From the NCBI RefSeq assembly GCF_028283705.1, contig NZ_JAPWKD010000022.1, forward strand, positions 62,001 through 126,000: 64,000 nt of DNA. Direction: 5' to 3'. The position numbers and the translations under genes are program-made. The notes under the pieces were generated by a model, which saw nothing but the letters and a program-made list of their open reading frames with translations, ran no database searches and was not told where the DNA came from. Source of the stretch: Pantoea sp. GTDB lineage: Bacteria > Pseudomonadota > Gammaproteobacteria > Enterobacterales > Enterobacteriaceae. Below, one piece after another: positions 8,739-16,772 of the stretch; within the stretch, counting starts at the first letter, position 1; each line of letters starts with the position of its first letter.

Positions 8739-9761
8739 AATAAAACGCGCCAGGGCCGGGCCAGTGAGCAGAATGGTGAACAGGCGTAAGGTCTGCAACG
8801 CCATGACAAAGGCAATATCGACCTGGCTCCCCGCCGCAATAATCGCTACGGTATCCAGCCCGCCAGGGCTGGTTGCCAGGTAAGCGGTCATCAGATCCAC
8901 ATGCAGCACGCGTGTCAGCATCCAGGCCAGCCCGCCACACAACAGCATCAGGCCGATTATCGATACCACCATTTGCGGCAAGGTACGCAGCGCCAGCAGG
9001 AAAATCGGACGGGTAAAGCGCAGCCCCACGCTCCAGCCAATCAGCGCATAAGCCAGCGCCAGTAACCATTCCGGCACCTGTAAGGTCGCCACCCCCGTTC
9101 CCTGCAAGGTCGCGCCGATCAACGCCGGTAATAACAATGCACCGGACGGAATCCGCAGCTTTTGTCCCAGCCAGGCTCCGACCACCATCACCACCAGCGT
9201 CAGGGCAAAGCTGCTGTGCAGTGCCGGGAACCACACCAGGTCGGCGCTGCCACCGCCATTACCCAGACCGATACGCGCCACGACTGCCGCTGCCGTCGCC
9301 ACAAACAGCACGCGCAGGTACTGCATAAAAGCCACCAGTCGCACGTCTGCGCCAAAATCTCCGGCCATCGCCACCATTGCCGACGCACCGCCGGGCGACG
9401 ATCCCCAGGCCCCGGTAGGGCCAGGCAGATTGCTGAAGCGGACCAGTAGAAAGCCTGACAGCCCACTGGCGGCTAGCGTCAGTGCCAGCACCGCCATCAC
9501 CACCGGCCAGTCTTGCAACAGTGGCGGCAAAATGGCGGGCGATAAGGTTTGCCCAATCATGCAGCCCAGTACCGCCTGAGCCAGCACAAAGAAGCGTTTA
9601 TCGATGCGTACCGCAGCACCCGATAATCCCATCACGGTTCCAACAATCATTGGACCGAGCAACAATGCCGCAGGCAGGTGAAACAGCTGGAAGATAATGC
9701 CCAGAATCAGAGAAGCAATCAGCAGAATGGTCCATTGCTGTCGCAAAGAGAGATGCGCCAT
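8709..9761 (-). CDS. AbrB-family membrane protein
   Basis: This 350-aa protein has about ten membrane helices in two related halves. The first half carries GAWGSSPGGASAMVAMA and the second AYLATSPGGLDTVAIIA, the twin SPGG signatures of the AbrB (ammonia-monooxygenase-like) family. The E. coli member, AbrB, was named as a putative regulator of aidB, but the architecture suggests a transporter. In E. coli this place between rarD and corA is held by yigF and yigG, so this is a content difference. ATG at 9761 is the first methionine. The 3' end overlaps rarD on the opposite strand. Confidence 0.82.
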   Translation of the reverse strand: MAHLSLRQQWTILLIASLILGIIFQLFHLPAALLLGPMIVGTVMGLSGAAVRIDKRFFVLAQAVLGCMIGQTLSPAILPPLLQDWPVVMAVLALTLAASGLSGFLLVRFSNLPGPTGAWGSSPGGASAMVAMAGDFGADVRLVAFMQYLRVLFVATAAAVVARIGLGNGGGSADLVWFPALHSSFALTLVVMVVGAWLGQKLRIPSGALLLPALIGATLQGTGVATLQVPEWLLALAYALIGWSVGLRFTRPIFLLALRTLPQMVVSIIGLMLLCGGLAWMLTRVLHVDLMTAYLATSPGGLDTVAIIAAGSQVDIAFVMALQTLRLFTILLTGPALARFISRYAHARAS

Positions 9762-9830
9762 AGGGTGGAAGGGTAAATGTTAATAAAAATGAGGGTACAG
9801 ATTACGCAGAAATGTGATGTATAGCCAGAA

Positions 9831-9852
9831 AATCGGGCCGTATAGACGGCCC
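9831..9852 (-). terminator. Probable corA terminator
   Basis: On the minus strand, downstream of corA, a 7-bp stem (GGGCCGT/ACGGCCC) with a 4-nt loop is followed by GATTTTCT. The U-tract is weak. It lies about 50 nt past the corA stop, beyond palindrome type B copy 1. Confidence 0.55.
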
Positions 9853-9881
9853 CGGAATTGTTACATATTGCATGCGTAGCG

Positions 9882-9897
9882 GCGCGATTTATCGCGC
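9882..9897. repeat. Palindrome type B, copy 1 (GCGCGAT/ATCGCGC arms)
   Basis: This is a 7-bp perfect inverted repeat with a TT centre, ending five bases before the corA stop codon. Preceded by CGTAGCG, it shares the block CGTAGCGrCGCGATTTATCGCG with the copy at 40894-40915. The CGCGAT-2 nt-ATCGCG core recurs again at 54090-54119. Confidence 0.75.
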
Positions 9898-9901
9898 AAT
9901 G

Positions 9902-10855
9902 TTACAACCAGTTTTTACGTTTGAAGTAGAGATAGGGTGCCAGACCCGCGAGGATCATCAGTCCAATTGCTGCCGGGTAGCCGAAGCTCCATTTCAGTTC
10001 CGGCATAAACTCGAAGTTCATCCCGTAGCTGGAAGCGACCAGCGTTGGCGGCAGGAAGACCACCGACACCACCGAGAAGATCTTAATGATGCGGTTCTGC
10101 TCGATGTTGATAAAACCCATCGCTGCCTGCATCAGGAAGTTAACCTTCTGGAACAGCGATTCATTGTGCGGCAGGAGAGATTCGATATCGCGCAGGATTT
10201 CGCGTGCCTGCTCCAGCTGGTTCGCAGGCAAGCGGGCTTTACGTACCAGGAAGTTAAGTGCACGCTGGGTATCCATCAGACACAAACGCACCTTCCAGCC
10301 GATATCTTCCAGTTCCGCGAGACGTGACAGCGCCAGGTCATACTCTTCGCCCTGCTGCCCCTCCATAATCACGCGACTGAGTTTTTCCAGCGCGCTATAA
10401 ATGTTCTCAATCTCATCCGCCAGCTGTTCGATTTTGGTCTCAAACAGGTCGAGCAACAGCTCGAAGGCGTTACCGTCGATCAGCGTCTGGTTACGTGCGC
10501 GCATGCGATACAGGCGAAACGCTGGCAACTCACGCTCACGCAGGGTGTACAGGCGATCTTCACGGATGGTAAACGCCACCGTCGAGTTACCGGCATGGTC
10601 TTCCGCGTCTTCATAGAAGAAAAATGAGTGAATGTGTAGGCCATCTTCATCTTCAAAAAAACGCGCCGAGGCTTCGATGTCTTCCAGTTCTGGCCGTGTC
10701 GCCAGGCTCTGGCCCAACTCGCTTTGCACCAGATCACGCTCACCTTCATCCGGCTCGATCAGATCGACCCACACTGACGTGTTGAGCTTTTCGTTTTGGT
10801 CATCCAGTTCGAGGCGCGTCAGGCGGCTGCGATCCAGTTTAAATGCGCTCAGCAT
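9902..10855 (-). CDS. corA: Magnesium/cobalt transporter CorA
   Basis: This 317-aa protein is nearly identical in pattern to E. coli CorA (316 aa). It has a large soluble N-terminal funnel domain, a long stalk helix and two C-terminal membrane helices. The GMN selectivity motif is in SSYGMNFEF and the protein ends KRKNWL. It forms a homopentameric Mg2+ channel in the inner membrane. The start at 10855 (MLSAFKLDRSRL) matches the family, and an in-frame extension of 11 residues upstream is unsupported. It is transcribed from a promoter about 270 nt upstream through a structured leader described separately, which suggests control at the level of transcription elongation. Confidence 0.96.
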   Translation of the reverse strand: MLSAFKLDRSRLTRLELDDQNEKLNTSVWVDLIEPDEGERDLVQSELGQSLATRPELEDIEASARFFEDEDGLHIHSFFFYEDAEDHAGNSTVAFTIREDRLYTLRERELPAFRLYRMRARNQTLIDGNAFELLLDLFETKIEQLADEIENIYSALEKLSRVIMEGQQGEEYDLALSRLAELEDIGWKVRLCLMDTQRALNFLVRKARLPANQLEQAREILRDIESLLPHNESLFQKVNFLMQAAMGFINIEQNRIIKIFSVVSVVFLPPTLVASSYGMNFEFMPELKWSFGYPAAIGLMILAGLAPYLYFKRKNWL

Positions 10856-11011
10856 AGCAATATCCCCATTGCAGACTTTATGGGACAAGGCGGTGAACCG
10901 ATTCGCTTACGCAAAACGGGCACGGCAAAGCCTGAACACCGAAACTTTCGCTTCAGGGGTACATCAGTGCTGACTCATGCGACGGAAAAAGCGGGAGGTC
11001 GCTGATAACCG

Positions 11012-11044
11012 CTAAGGCTACCAGCTAATAAGAGGTAGCCTTAG
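11012..11044 (-). promoter_or_regulatory. 11-bp hairpin in corA leader
   Basis: The arms CTAAGGCTACC and GGTAGCCTTAG pair perfectly around an 11-nt loop. No U-tract follows, so it is not an intrinsic terminator. The stop codon of the candidate leader peptide lies in the left arm, so a ribosome finishing that ORF would melt the stem. Confidence 0.8.
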
Positions 11045-11097
11045 ATGTTATTCCTGTGAACCAGGTAATTGAGCCAGCATCGACTGGGCGTGTCCAA
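11041..11097 (-). CDS. Candidate CorL-type leader peptide
   Basis: This is an 18-codon ORF starting with TTG, reading M-DTPSRCWLNYLVHRNNI. The Shine-Dalgarno AGGA lies 7 nt upstream, the best-placed ribosome site in the leader. A 21-codon ATG ORF in another frame (starting near 11112) overlaps it but lacks a ribosome site. The position between a strong promoter and a stop-codon-overlapping hairpin is what a corL-like attenuation peptide would need. I do not recall the Salmonella corL sequence well enough to claim homology. Confidence 0.5.
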   Translation of the reverse strand: MDTPSRCWLNYLVHRNNI

Positions 11098-11128
11098 GGC
11101 GTTGTCCTCTCATGATAATAGTGCGCGC

Positions 11129-11157
11129 ATGTTACGCTGAGACGAAAAAGTCGTCAA
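11129..11157 (-). promoter_or_regulatory. Sigma-70 promoter for corA
   Basis: The -35 TTGACG (11152-11157) and -10 TAACAT (11129-11134) are separated by exactly 17 nt. It begins 16 nt past the uvrD stop, so corA has its own promoter in the uvrD-corA gap, giving a leader of about 265 nt. Confidence 0.75.
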
Positions 11158-11172
11158 GGCAGCGCAACCGCG

Positions 11173-13335
11173 CTACACCGTTTCCAGGCGGGCATAGGCG
11201 GCCACCAGCCACTTGATGCCCTGTCCCTGAAAAGCGACCTGCAGACGGCTGTGTTCACCGCTGCCTTCGAGGTTAATAATGGTGCCTTCGCCAAATTTGG
11301 CATGGCGTACACGCTGGCCGAGCGCGAAGCCACTGTCGTTTTTCGCCACCGGCGTTCCCATCCGCTGATGGCTGACCGGACGACTGACGCTGGCGCGCAA
11401 ACGCACCTCTTCCACGCAATCCTCCGGCAGCTCGCCAATGAAACGCGAGGGGCGGTGATACACTTCCTTACCATAAAGACGACGGGTTTCGGCATAGGTC
11501 AGCGTCAGTTTTTCCATCGCACGCGTGACGCCAACGTAGGCCAGACGACGCTCCTCTTCGAGGCGGCCACCTTCGTCCAGCGACATCTGGCTGGGGAACA
11601 TGCCCTCTTCCATGCCGACGATAAAGACCTGGCTGAACTCCAGCCCTTTTGCGGAGTGCAGCGTCATCAGTTGCACCGCGTCCTGCCATTTGTCTGCCTG
11701 GCCTTCCCCCGCCTCCAGCGCGGCATGGGAGAGAAACGCCTGCAGCGGCATCAAATCTTCGTCTTCATCCTGATAGCTGAACTGGCGCGTTGCCGTCACC
11801 AGTTCCTCAAGGTTTTCGATGCGTGCCTGACCTTTTTCGCCCTTCTCCTGCTCGTACATCAGCCACAAACCGGAATCTTTGATCACCCGGTCAGTCTGCA
11901 CATGCAGCGGCAGTTCGGCGGTTTCACTCGCCAGTGAGTCCACCAGTTCGCAGAAACGTTGCAGCGCCGCCGCGGCACGGCCAGCCAGCACCTTGTTTTG
12001 CAGCAGTTCACGCGTCGCCTGCCATAGGGTCAGTTGCTGCTCGCGCGCCGTCTGACGCACCACATCGAGGGTACGATCACCGACGCCACGCACCGGCGTA
12101 TTCACCACGCGCTCAAACGCCGCATCGTCGTTGCGGTTAGCCATCAGCCGCAGATAAGCCAGCGCGTCTTTAATTTCCTGACGCTCGAAGAAGCGCATGC
12201 CGCCGTATATACGGTACGGCATGCTGCCCTGCAACAGCGCCTCTTCCAGCACACGCGACTGGGCGTTGCTGCGATAGAGAATGGCGCAGTCGTTCAGGGC
12301 GTTGCCGTTCTCATGCCAGGCTTTGATGCGATTGACGACGAAGCGGGCTTCGTCCAGCTCGTTAAAGGCACAATAAAGTGAAATCGGTTCGCCATCACTG
12401 CCGTCGGTCCACAACTCTTTGCCGAGTCGTCCGTTGTTATTGGCAATCAGGGCGTTAGCCGCTTTCAGGATATTATTGGTGGAGCGATAGTTCTGCTCCA
12501 GACGGATGGTTTCCGCACCGGGGAAATCCTGCAAAAAGCGCTGGATGTTTTCCACCTGGGCACCGCGCCAGCCGTAAATCGACTGGTCATCATCACCGAC
12601 GATAATCACCCGGCCAGTGTCACCCGCCAGCATACGAATCCACGCGTACTGGATGTTGTTGGTATCCTGGAATTCGTCCACCAACACGTTGCTAAAACGC
12701 TCGCGATAATGGTTGAGGATATGCGGCTTGTTAAGCCATAGCTCATGCGCGCGCAGCAGCAGCTCGGCAAAATCCACCAACCCAGCACGATCGCAGGCTT
12801 CCTGATAAGCCTGATAAATCCGCAGCCAGGTTTGCTCGACCGGATTACCGTAGCTTTCGATATGTTTTGGACGCAGACCTTCATCTTTTTTGCCGTTGAT
12901 GTACCACATGCCCTGACGCGCAGGCCATTGTTTCTCATCAAGGTTCATCGCTTTGATCAGGCGCTTCAGCAAACGCAGCTGATCTTCGCTATCGAGGATC
13001 TGGAAATCCTGCGGCAGCCCCGCATCAAGATGGTGGGCGCGCAGTAAACGGTGCGCCAGGCCGTGGAAAGTGCCGATCCACATGCCGCCCTGGCTGGTGC
13101 CGATCAGTTGATCGATACGATGACGCATCTCCGCAGCCGCTTTGTTGGTAAAGGTGACCGCCATAATTGAGTAAGGCGAGCAGTTCTCCACCGACAACAG
13201 CCAGGCAATGCGATGCACCAGTACACGGGTTTTGCCACTGCCTGCTCCGGCCAGCACCAGCAGGTTGCTGCGCGGCGCGGCGACCGCCTCGCGCTGTTTG
13301 TCATTTAAGCCGTTAAGCAGATCAGAAACGTCCAT
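11173..13335 (-). CDS. uvrD: DNA helicase II UvrD
   Basis: This 720-aa superfamily 1A helicase is the same length as E. coli UvrD. Walker A GAGSGKT ends near residue 36, the Q-motif NDKQREAV is near residue 11, motif II is VDEFQDTN, motif III is GDDDQSIYGWRGA, and motif VI lies in RRLAYVGVTRAM. A disordered tail is followed by a C-terminal Tudor-like module (residues about 670-720). It acts in nucleotide excision repair, mismatch repair and removal of RecA or stalled RNA polymerase. ATG at 13335 matches MDVSDLL in the family, and the two upstream residues are not needed. A LexA box and strong promoter precede it. Confidence 0.97.
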   Translation of the reverse strand: MDVSDLLNGLNDKQREAVAAPRSNLLVLAGAGSGKTRVLVHRIAWLLSVENCSPYSIMAVTFTNKAAAEMRHRIDQLIGTSQGGMWIGTFHGLAHRLLRAHHLDAGLPQDFQILDSEDQLRLLKRLIKAMNLDEKQWPARQGMWYINGKKDEGLRPKHIESYGNPVEQTWLRIYQAYQEACDRAGLVDFAELLLRAHELWLNKPHILNHYRERFSNVLVDEFQDTNNIQYAWIRMLAGDTGRVIIVGDDDQSIYGWRGAQVENIQRFLQDFPGAETIRLEQNYRSTNNILKAANALIANNNGRLGKELWTDGSDGEPISLYCAFNELDEARFVVNRIKAWHENGNALNDCAILYRSNAQSRVLEEALLQGSMPYRIYGGMRFFERQEIKDALAYLRLMANRNDDAAFERVVNTPVRGVGDRTLDVVRQTAREQQLTLWQATRELLQNKVLAGRAAAALQRFCELVDSLASETAELPLHVQTDRVIKDSGLWLMYEQEKGEKGQARIENLEELVTATRQFSYQDEDEDLMPLQAFLSHAALEAGEGQADKWQDAVQLMTLHSAKGLEFSQVFIVGMEEGMFPSQMSLDEGGRLEEERRLAYVGVTRAMEKLTLTYAETRRLYGKEVYHRPSRFIGELPEDCVEEVRLRASVSRPVSHQRMGTPVAKNDSGFALGQRVRHAKFGEGTIINLEGSGEHSRLQVAFQGQGIKWLVAAYARLETV

Positions 13336-13367
13336 AAGCACCGTTTTAAAAAGAGAACATCCAGATA

Positions 13368-13383
13368 CTGGATGGATTTACAG
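13368..13383 (-). promoter_or_regulatory. LexA (SOS) box of uvrD
   Basis: Read on the minus strand the site is CTGTAAATCCATCCAG, that is CTGT-N8-CCAG, one mismatch from the consensus CTGT-N8-ACAG. As I recall it, the E. coli uvrD box also ends in CCAG. It lies just downstream of the -10 element and overlaps a 7-bp dyad (13358-13374, CATCCAG/CTGGATG). Confidence 0.75.
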
Positions 13384-13389
13384 ATGTTT

Positions 13390-13417
13390 ATTATAGCAGC
13401 GAGGTCAGTGATGCCAA
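13390..13417 (-). promoter_or_regulatory. uvrD promoter inside the end of yigB
   Basis: The -10 TATAAT (13390-13395) is a perfect consensus and the -35 TTGGCA (13412-13417) is 16 nt upstream. The -35 lies within the last codons of yigB. The start point would fall at about 13383, at the edge of the LexA box, so LexA binding would block initiation. Confidence 0.75.
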
Positions 13418-14107
13418 CTGCGAAATTTCAACGTGTGGCAGCAGTCGCGCATCGTCAATCTGCATCAGGTTGCCGTCACGCAGGTTAATCCAGCATGCCT
13501 GCATCCCGGCGCGCAGTGAACCGGCCACATCGGTGGTGAGATCATCACCGACATGCAGAATATGTTCCGGCGCAATGCCTAAACGCTCTGAGGCGAGATG
13601 ATACATATCCTGCCACGGCTTAGCGCGACCATGCGGCCCGGCGCGCAGCGCAAACTCAAAATAGCAGGAGAGGCCGAGTTTTTCCGGATTGGCATTGCCG
13701 TTGGTGATCGCCACCAGCGGGATTTTGTTGCCCAGTGCGGTCAGCGTCGCATGCGTCTCTTCCGGCATCTCCACCTCGCTCCGCCAGCGGTGAAACACGC
13801 TCATCACTTCACTGGCACCGACGGTGGCTTCAGCAGCAGAAAGGCCGACATTGATCAGCGCCAGCTCTACCGAGCGACGGCGCCATTCGGACACATCGTG
13901 ATAAATCTCCGGCTCGCGTACCAGCAATTCATCACGCAGCGCCTGGTAATCCGCCGGGGTGAAATCACCCAATGCCGGGTGATAAGCCTGCAACGCGGCA
14001 TGGGATTCTGCGGTGGTTTTGCGGATCACCGGATGGTTGTCATATAAGGTGTCGTCGAGATCAAAAGTGATCGCTTTGATCTGACGCAGCGGACGATAAA
14101 ACTTCAT
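13391..14107 (-). CDS. yigB: YigB HAD phosphatase (5-amino-6-ribitylamino-uracil 5'-phosphate phosphatase)
   Basis: This 238-aa HAD-superfamily phosphatase has motif I FDLDDTLYD (catalytic Asp at residues 16 and 18), motif II in VAITNGNA, a lysine in GRAKPWQDMY and motif IV VGDDLTTDV. In E. coli YigB is one of the phosphatases that dephosphorylate a riboflavin precursor. Its ATG overlaps the xerC stop by one base (TAATG), so it is translated from the dapF-yigA-xerC-yigB transcript. The uvrD promoter begins inside its 3' end. Confidence 0.92.
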   Translation of the reverse strand: MKFYRPLRQIKAITFDLDDTLYDNHPVIRKTTAESHAALQAYHPALGDFTPADYQALRDELLVREPEIYHDVSEWRRRSVELALINVGLSAAEATVGASEVMSVFHRWRSEVEMPEETHATLTALGNKIPLVAITNGNANPEKLGLSCYFEFALRAGPHGRAKPWQDMYHLASERLGIAPEHILHVGDDLTTDVAGSLRAGMQACWINLRDGNLMQIDDARLLPHVEISQLASLTSLL

Positions 14108-15015
14108 TACGACTTTCCTCGTTTGGCACGCGGATGGGCTGAATCGTACACCGTTGCCAGATGCTGGAAATCAAGATGGGTATAGATTTGCGTGGTCGAG
14201 AGATTGGCATGGCCGAGCAGCTCCTGCACCGCGCGTAAATCGCCGCTCGATTCCAGCAAATGGGTGGCAAAGGAGTGGCGCAGTTTATGCGGGTGGATAT
14301 GGCTGGCAACGCCCTGTTTAATCCCCCACTCGGCGAAGCGTTTCTGCACGTTACGCGCGGAAATACGGCTGCCGCGATTGGAGACAAACACCGCATCATC
14401 CTGCGGCGCAAAGCTGTCGCGCAACGGCAGCCAGTGCTGCAGCCAGGTCACGGCAGTGCCACCAATCGGTACCTGGCGCTCTTTACTGCCTTTACCCACC
14501 ACCCGGACCTCACCGCTGTCGAGATCGAGATGGCGCAGATCCATATTCACCAGCTCCGACAGACGTAATCCCCCGCCGTACATGGTTTCCAGCATGGCGC
14601 GATCGCGCACCGCCAGCGGATCGTTGAGGTCAATTTCCAGCAGCTGGTTAACCTCATCGACATCCATATTTTTCGGCAGATGGCGCGCATTGCGCGGAGT
14701 AGAGATCCCTTTTGCCGGATTGCCGCTCAACTGGCCTTGTCTGACCTGCCAGTCAAGAAAACTGCGCAGCGCCGACATGCGTAACGCCAGGCTGCTCGGG
14801 CCTAAACCCGCGCGACGGCTGCGGGCGGCAATATTCCGCACCTGCGCCGGTTCCAGCTGACTCCAGGCGGTGATTTTCATCTCATCGGCCTGGCTGATAA
14901 TCACCTTAAGCTGGCGCGCATAATTTTCCTGCGTCAACGGGCTGAGCTGGCGCTCCACTTTCAGGTAACGCAGAAAGCCCTCAACGGCAGGTAGCAGCGG
15001 ACTGTCACTACTCAT
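14107..15015 (-). CDS. xerC: Tyrosine recombinase XerC
   Basis: This 302-aa site-specific recombinase has a SAM-like N-terminal DNA-binding domain (about 5-95) and a catalytic domain. The catalytic residues R151, K175, H243, R246, H269 and Y278 are all present, in RLSEL, GKGSKER, HPHKLRHSFATHLL, LGHANLSTTQIYTH. With XerD it resolves chromosome dimers at dif. The helix preceding R151 reads YGGGLRLSEL where E. coli has YGAGLRLSEL. The ATG overlaps the yigA stop (ATGA). Confidence 0.96.
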   Translation of the reverse strand: MSSDSPLLPAVEGFLRYLKVERQLSPLTQENYARQLKVIISQADEMKITAWSQLEPAQVRNIAARSRRAGLGPSSLALRMSALRSFLDWQVRQGQLSGNPAKGISTPRNARHLPKNMDVDEVNQLLEIDLNDPLAVRDRAMLETMYGGGLRLSELVNMDLRHLDLDSGEVRVVGKGSKERQVPIGGTAVTWLQHWLPLRDSFAPQDDAVFVSNRGSRISARNVQKRFAEWGIKQGVASHIHPHKLRHSFATHLLESSGDLRAVQELLGHANLSTTQIYTHLDFQHLATVYDSAHPRAKRGKS

Positions 15016-15717
15016 GCACGCTCTACCCAGCGTGACAACAATTCCGGCAGCATCAGCGCCAGATGCTGCAGCAGCAGCGTTCCCATTCCGGCCTGATAAT
15101 GCTGGTTGTCACGGCTGCTGAAGATTAATACGCCCAGCTCACCATGATCGCCCATCAGCGACATCGCTACCGAGCCGATGGCTTTCGCCTGCGGCAACAG
15201 CAGCAACAGTTCCGGGCCATTCAGGTGGCCGAGATAATGCTGTTCATTACCGAAGCGCTGAATCCGTAACGGTTCAAACGCCTGGCGTGACAGGCCCAGT
15301 TGGGTGAAATCGGACGGCGCGCCAATGTGCCATTTATCGCTGAACAGCCGCACATTCGCACCCGCCAGACCCAGCTCGCGCGCCCAGCGATGCAGACGAG
15401 TCAGCATATCCTGCAAACTATCGGCAGTGGCCAGAGTGGCCCTGCAACGACAGCAGACGATCAAACAGCTGATGGTTGGCGGTCGCCTGTTCCATCAACA
15501 GGGTGATCTCCTCTTCCAGCTGCTGGATATGGTTGCGTTGCCGCGCCATATGCCACTCAACCAGCGACACGCTGCCGCGTACCGGATGCGGCACCATCAT
15601 CTGTTCGACCTGGCGCGCATTGCGAATAAAGAAATCGGGGTTCTGACGCAGATACGTGCTGACCGCCTGATCGTCCAGCAGCACCGCGCTGTCGGTCTGC
15701 TCTTCGACATTTTTCAT
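15012..15717 (-). pseudogene. yigA: yigA (DUF484), interrupted by a one-base frameshift
   Basis: The N-terminal half reads in frame from ATG at 15717 (MKNVEEQTDS..., with PVRGSVSLVEWHMARQRNHI and a coiled coil) to a premature TAG at 15418-15420. The C-terminal half (LHRWARELGLAGANVRLF... to LSRWVERA) continues in another frame to 15012. The two halves together align end to end with E. coli YigA (235 aa, GAF-like DUF484). The shift sits at a CCC run at 15440-15442. Removing one base restores a 234-codon frame, so a single-base insertion is the simplest cause. ATGA overlaps with dapF upstream and xerC downstream are intact. It could be a true mutation or a sequencing error. The function of the family is unknown. 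Confidence 0.85.
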
Positions 15718-16538
15718 AGATGAATAAACCCATCGTAGACGTGTGTGGCTGGCCCGGTCATAAACAGCGGCTGACCGGCCCCTTTCCAGGCAATATGCAG
15801 CGTTCCACCGGGCAGATCGACACGGACTTTTTCCGCCAGAATGCCCTGCTGAATACCGCAGGCGACAGCAGCACAAGCGCCACTGCCGCATGCCTGAGTT
15901 TCACCCGCGCCGCGTTCATAAACGCGCAGACGAATGTGTTCCCGATTGACCACTTCCATAAAGCCGACGTTCACGCGTTCCGGGAAACGCTCATGGCTTT
16001 CCAGAATCGGACCCAGCGTTTCCACCGGCGCGGTTTTCACGCTCTCGACCTGGATCACGCAGTGCGGGTTACCCATCGAGACAGCACCGAACATCACCGT
16101 CTGATCCGCAACGCGCAGCAGATACAGGTTCTCGGCTTTGTTGGCCCGGAAGGGCACCTGCTGCGGGTCGAAGTTGGGCTCACCCATGTTAACGCGCACC
16201 AGTTCATCATTGGTGACGCTTAACACCATGCGCCCCGTTTGCGTACTGACGCGAATGTCGCTTTTGTTGGTCAAACCTTTCAGCCGGACAAAACGAGCAA
16301 AGCAGCGCGCGCCGTTGCCGCACTGCGCCACTTCACTGCCGTCGGCGTTGAAAATACGATAGTGGAAATCGAGGTCCGGATCGTAGGGTGGCTCGACGAT
16401 CAGCAGCTGATCGAAACCGATCCCCAGGTGGCGATCCGCCAGACGGCGAATCAGCTCCGGCGAAAAAAAGACGTTTTGCGTCACGGCGTCCACAACCATG
16501 AAATCGTTGCCGAGACCGTGCATTTTCGAGAACTGCAT
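15714..16538 (-). CDS. dapF: Diaminopimelate epimerase DapF
   Basis: The product has 274 aa, identical in length to E. coli DapF. The two catalytic cysteines are C73 in AQCGNGARC and about C217 in ACGSGACAA. The enzyme converts LL- to meso-diaminopimelate for lysine and peptidoglycan. A start eight codons upstream is in frame but lacks a ribosome site. ATG at 16538 has GGAG six bases before it and gives MQFSKMHGLGND. The gene lies 30 nt after lptM and overlaps yigA by ATGA, forming lptM-dapF-yigA-xerC-yigB. Confidence 0.96.
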   Translation of the reverse strand: MQFSKMHGLGNDFMVVDAVTQNVFFSPELIRRLADRHLGIGFDQLLIVEPPYDPDLDFHYRIFNADGSEVAQCGNGARCFARFVRLKGLTNKSDIRVSTQTGRMVLSVTNDELVRVNMGEPNFDPQQVPFRANKAENLYLLRVADQTVMFGAVSMGNPHCVIQVESVKTAPVETLGPILESHERFPERVNVGFMEVVNREHIRLRVYERGAGETQACGSGACAAVACGIQQGILAEKVRVDLPGGTLHIAWKGAGQPLFMTGPATHVYDGFIHL

Positions 16539-16568
16539 TTTCTGCTCCGCCGGATTACTCATAGGAGA

Positions 16569-16772
16569 TTAGTTCGCCTGCATACCTGATTTTTGGGTGA
16601 CCAAACCATTCACATCCGCAGCTGAAGCCGCTTTCTGCTGCTGCTCAGTCACCTGTGTGTTGGTCTTTTGCGGCTGATCTTTGGGCGGGAAATACAGCGG
16701 TCCTTTCAGGCCACAGCCTGACAGGCTGACCAGTGCCAGCACCATACCCAGCTGACTTATCAATTGTCTCAT
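16569..16772 (-). CDS. lptM: LptM (YifL) small lipoprotein
   Basis: This 67-aa lipoprotein has a short signal ending in the lipobox LSGC with the lipidated cysteine at residue 20, followed by GLKGPLYFPP, the hallmark of the YifL/LptM family. The tail is low-complexity and Q/A rich. In E. coli LptM binds the LptDE translocon and helps LptD form its native disulfides. The ATG at 16772 was chosen because it starts the signal peptide, although the Shine-Dalgarno is weak. It is the first gene of the dapF operon and lies directly after cyaA. The usual neighbour cyaY is not here. Confidence 0.92.
   Translation of the reverse strand: MRQLISQLGMVLALVSLSGCGLKGPLYFPPKDQPQKTNTQVTEQQQKAASAADVNGLVTQKSGMQAN

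Larger units (their letters stand above)
10856..11128 (-). promoter_or_regulatory. corA 5' leader with regulatory hairpins
   Basis: The leader is about 265 nt on the minus strand. In order it holds a candidate 18-codon leader ORF (11041-11097), a perfect 11-bp hairpin (11012-11044) whose left arm contains the ORF's stop codon, a C-rich stretch near 10980-11003, and a second hairpin with CCTGAA/TTCAGG arms near 10930-10960. In Salmonella the corA leader encodes the short ORF corL, whose translation controls Rho-dependent termination of corA. The layout here fits that mechanism. The mechanism is known in Salmonella and inferred here. Confidence 0.65.

Noticed and set aside
15418..15891. Separate 157-codon gene upstream of yigA
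   Set aside because: Its N-terminal part is dapF read in another frame. From MKNVEEQ on it is the N-terminal half of frameshifted yigA, so it is described as one broken gene.
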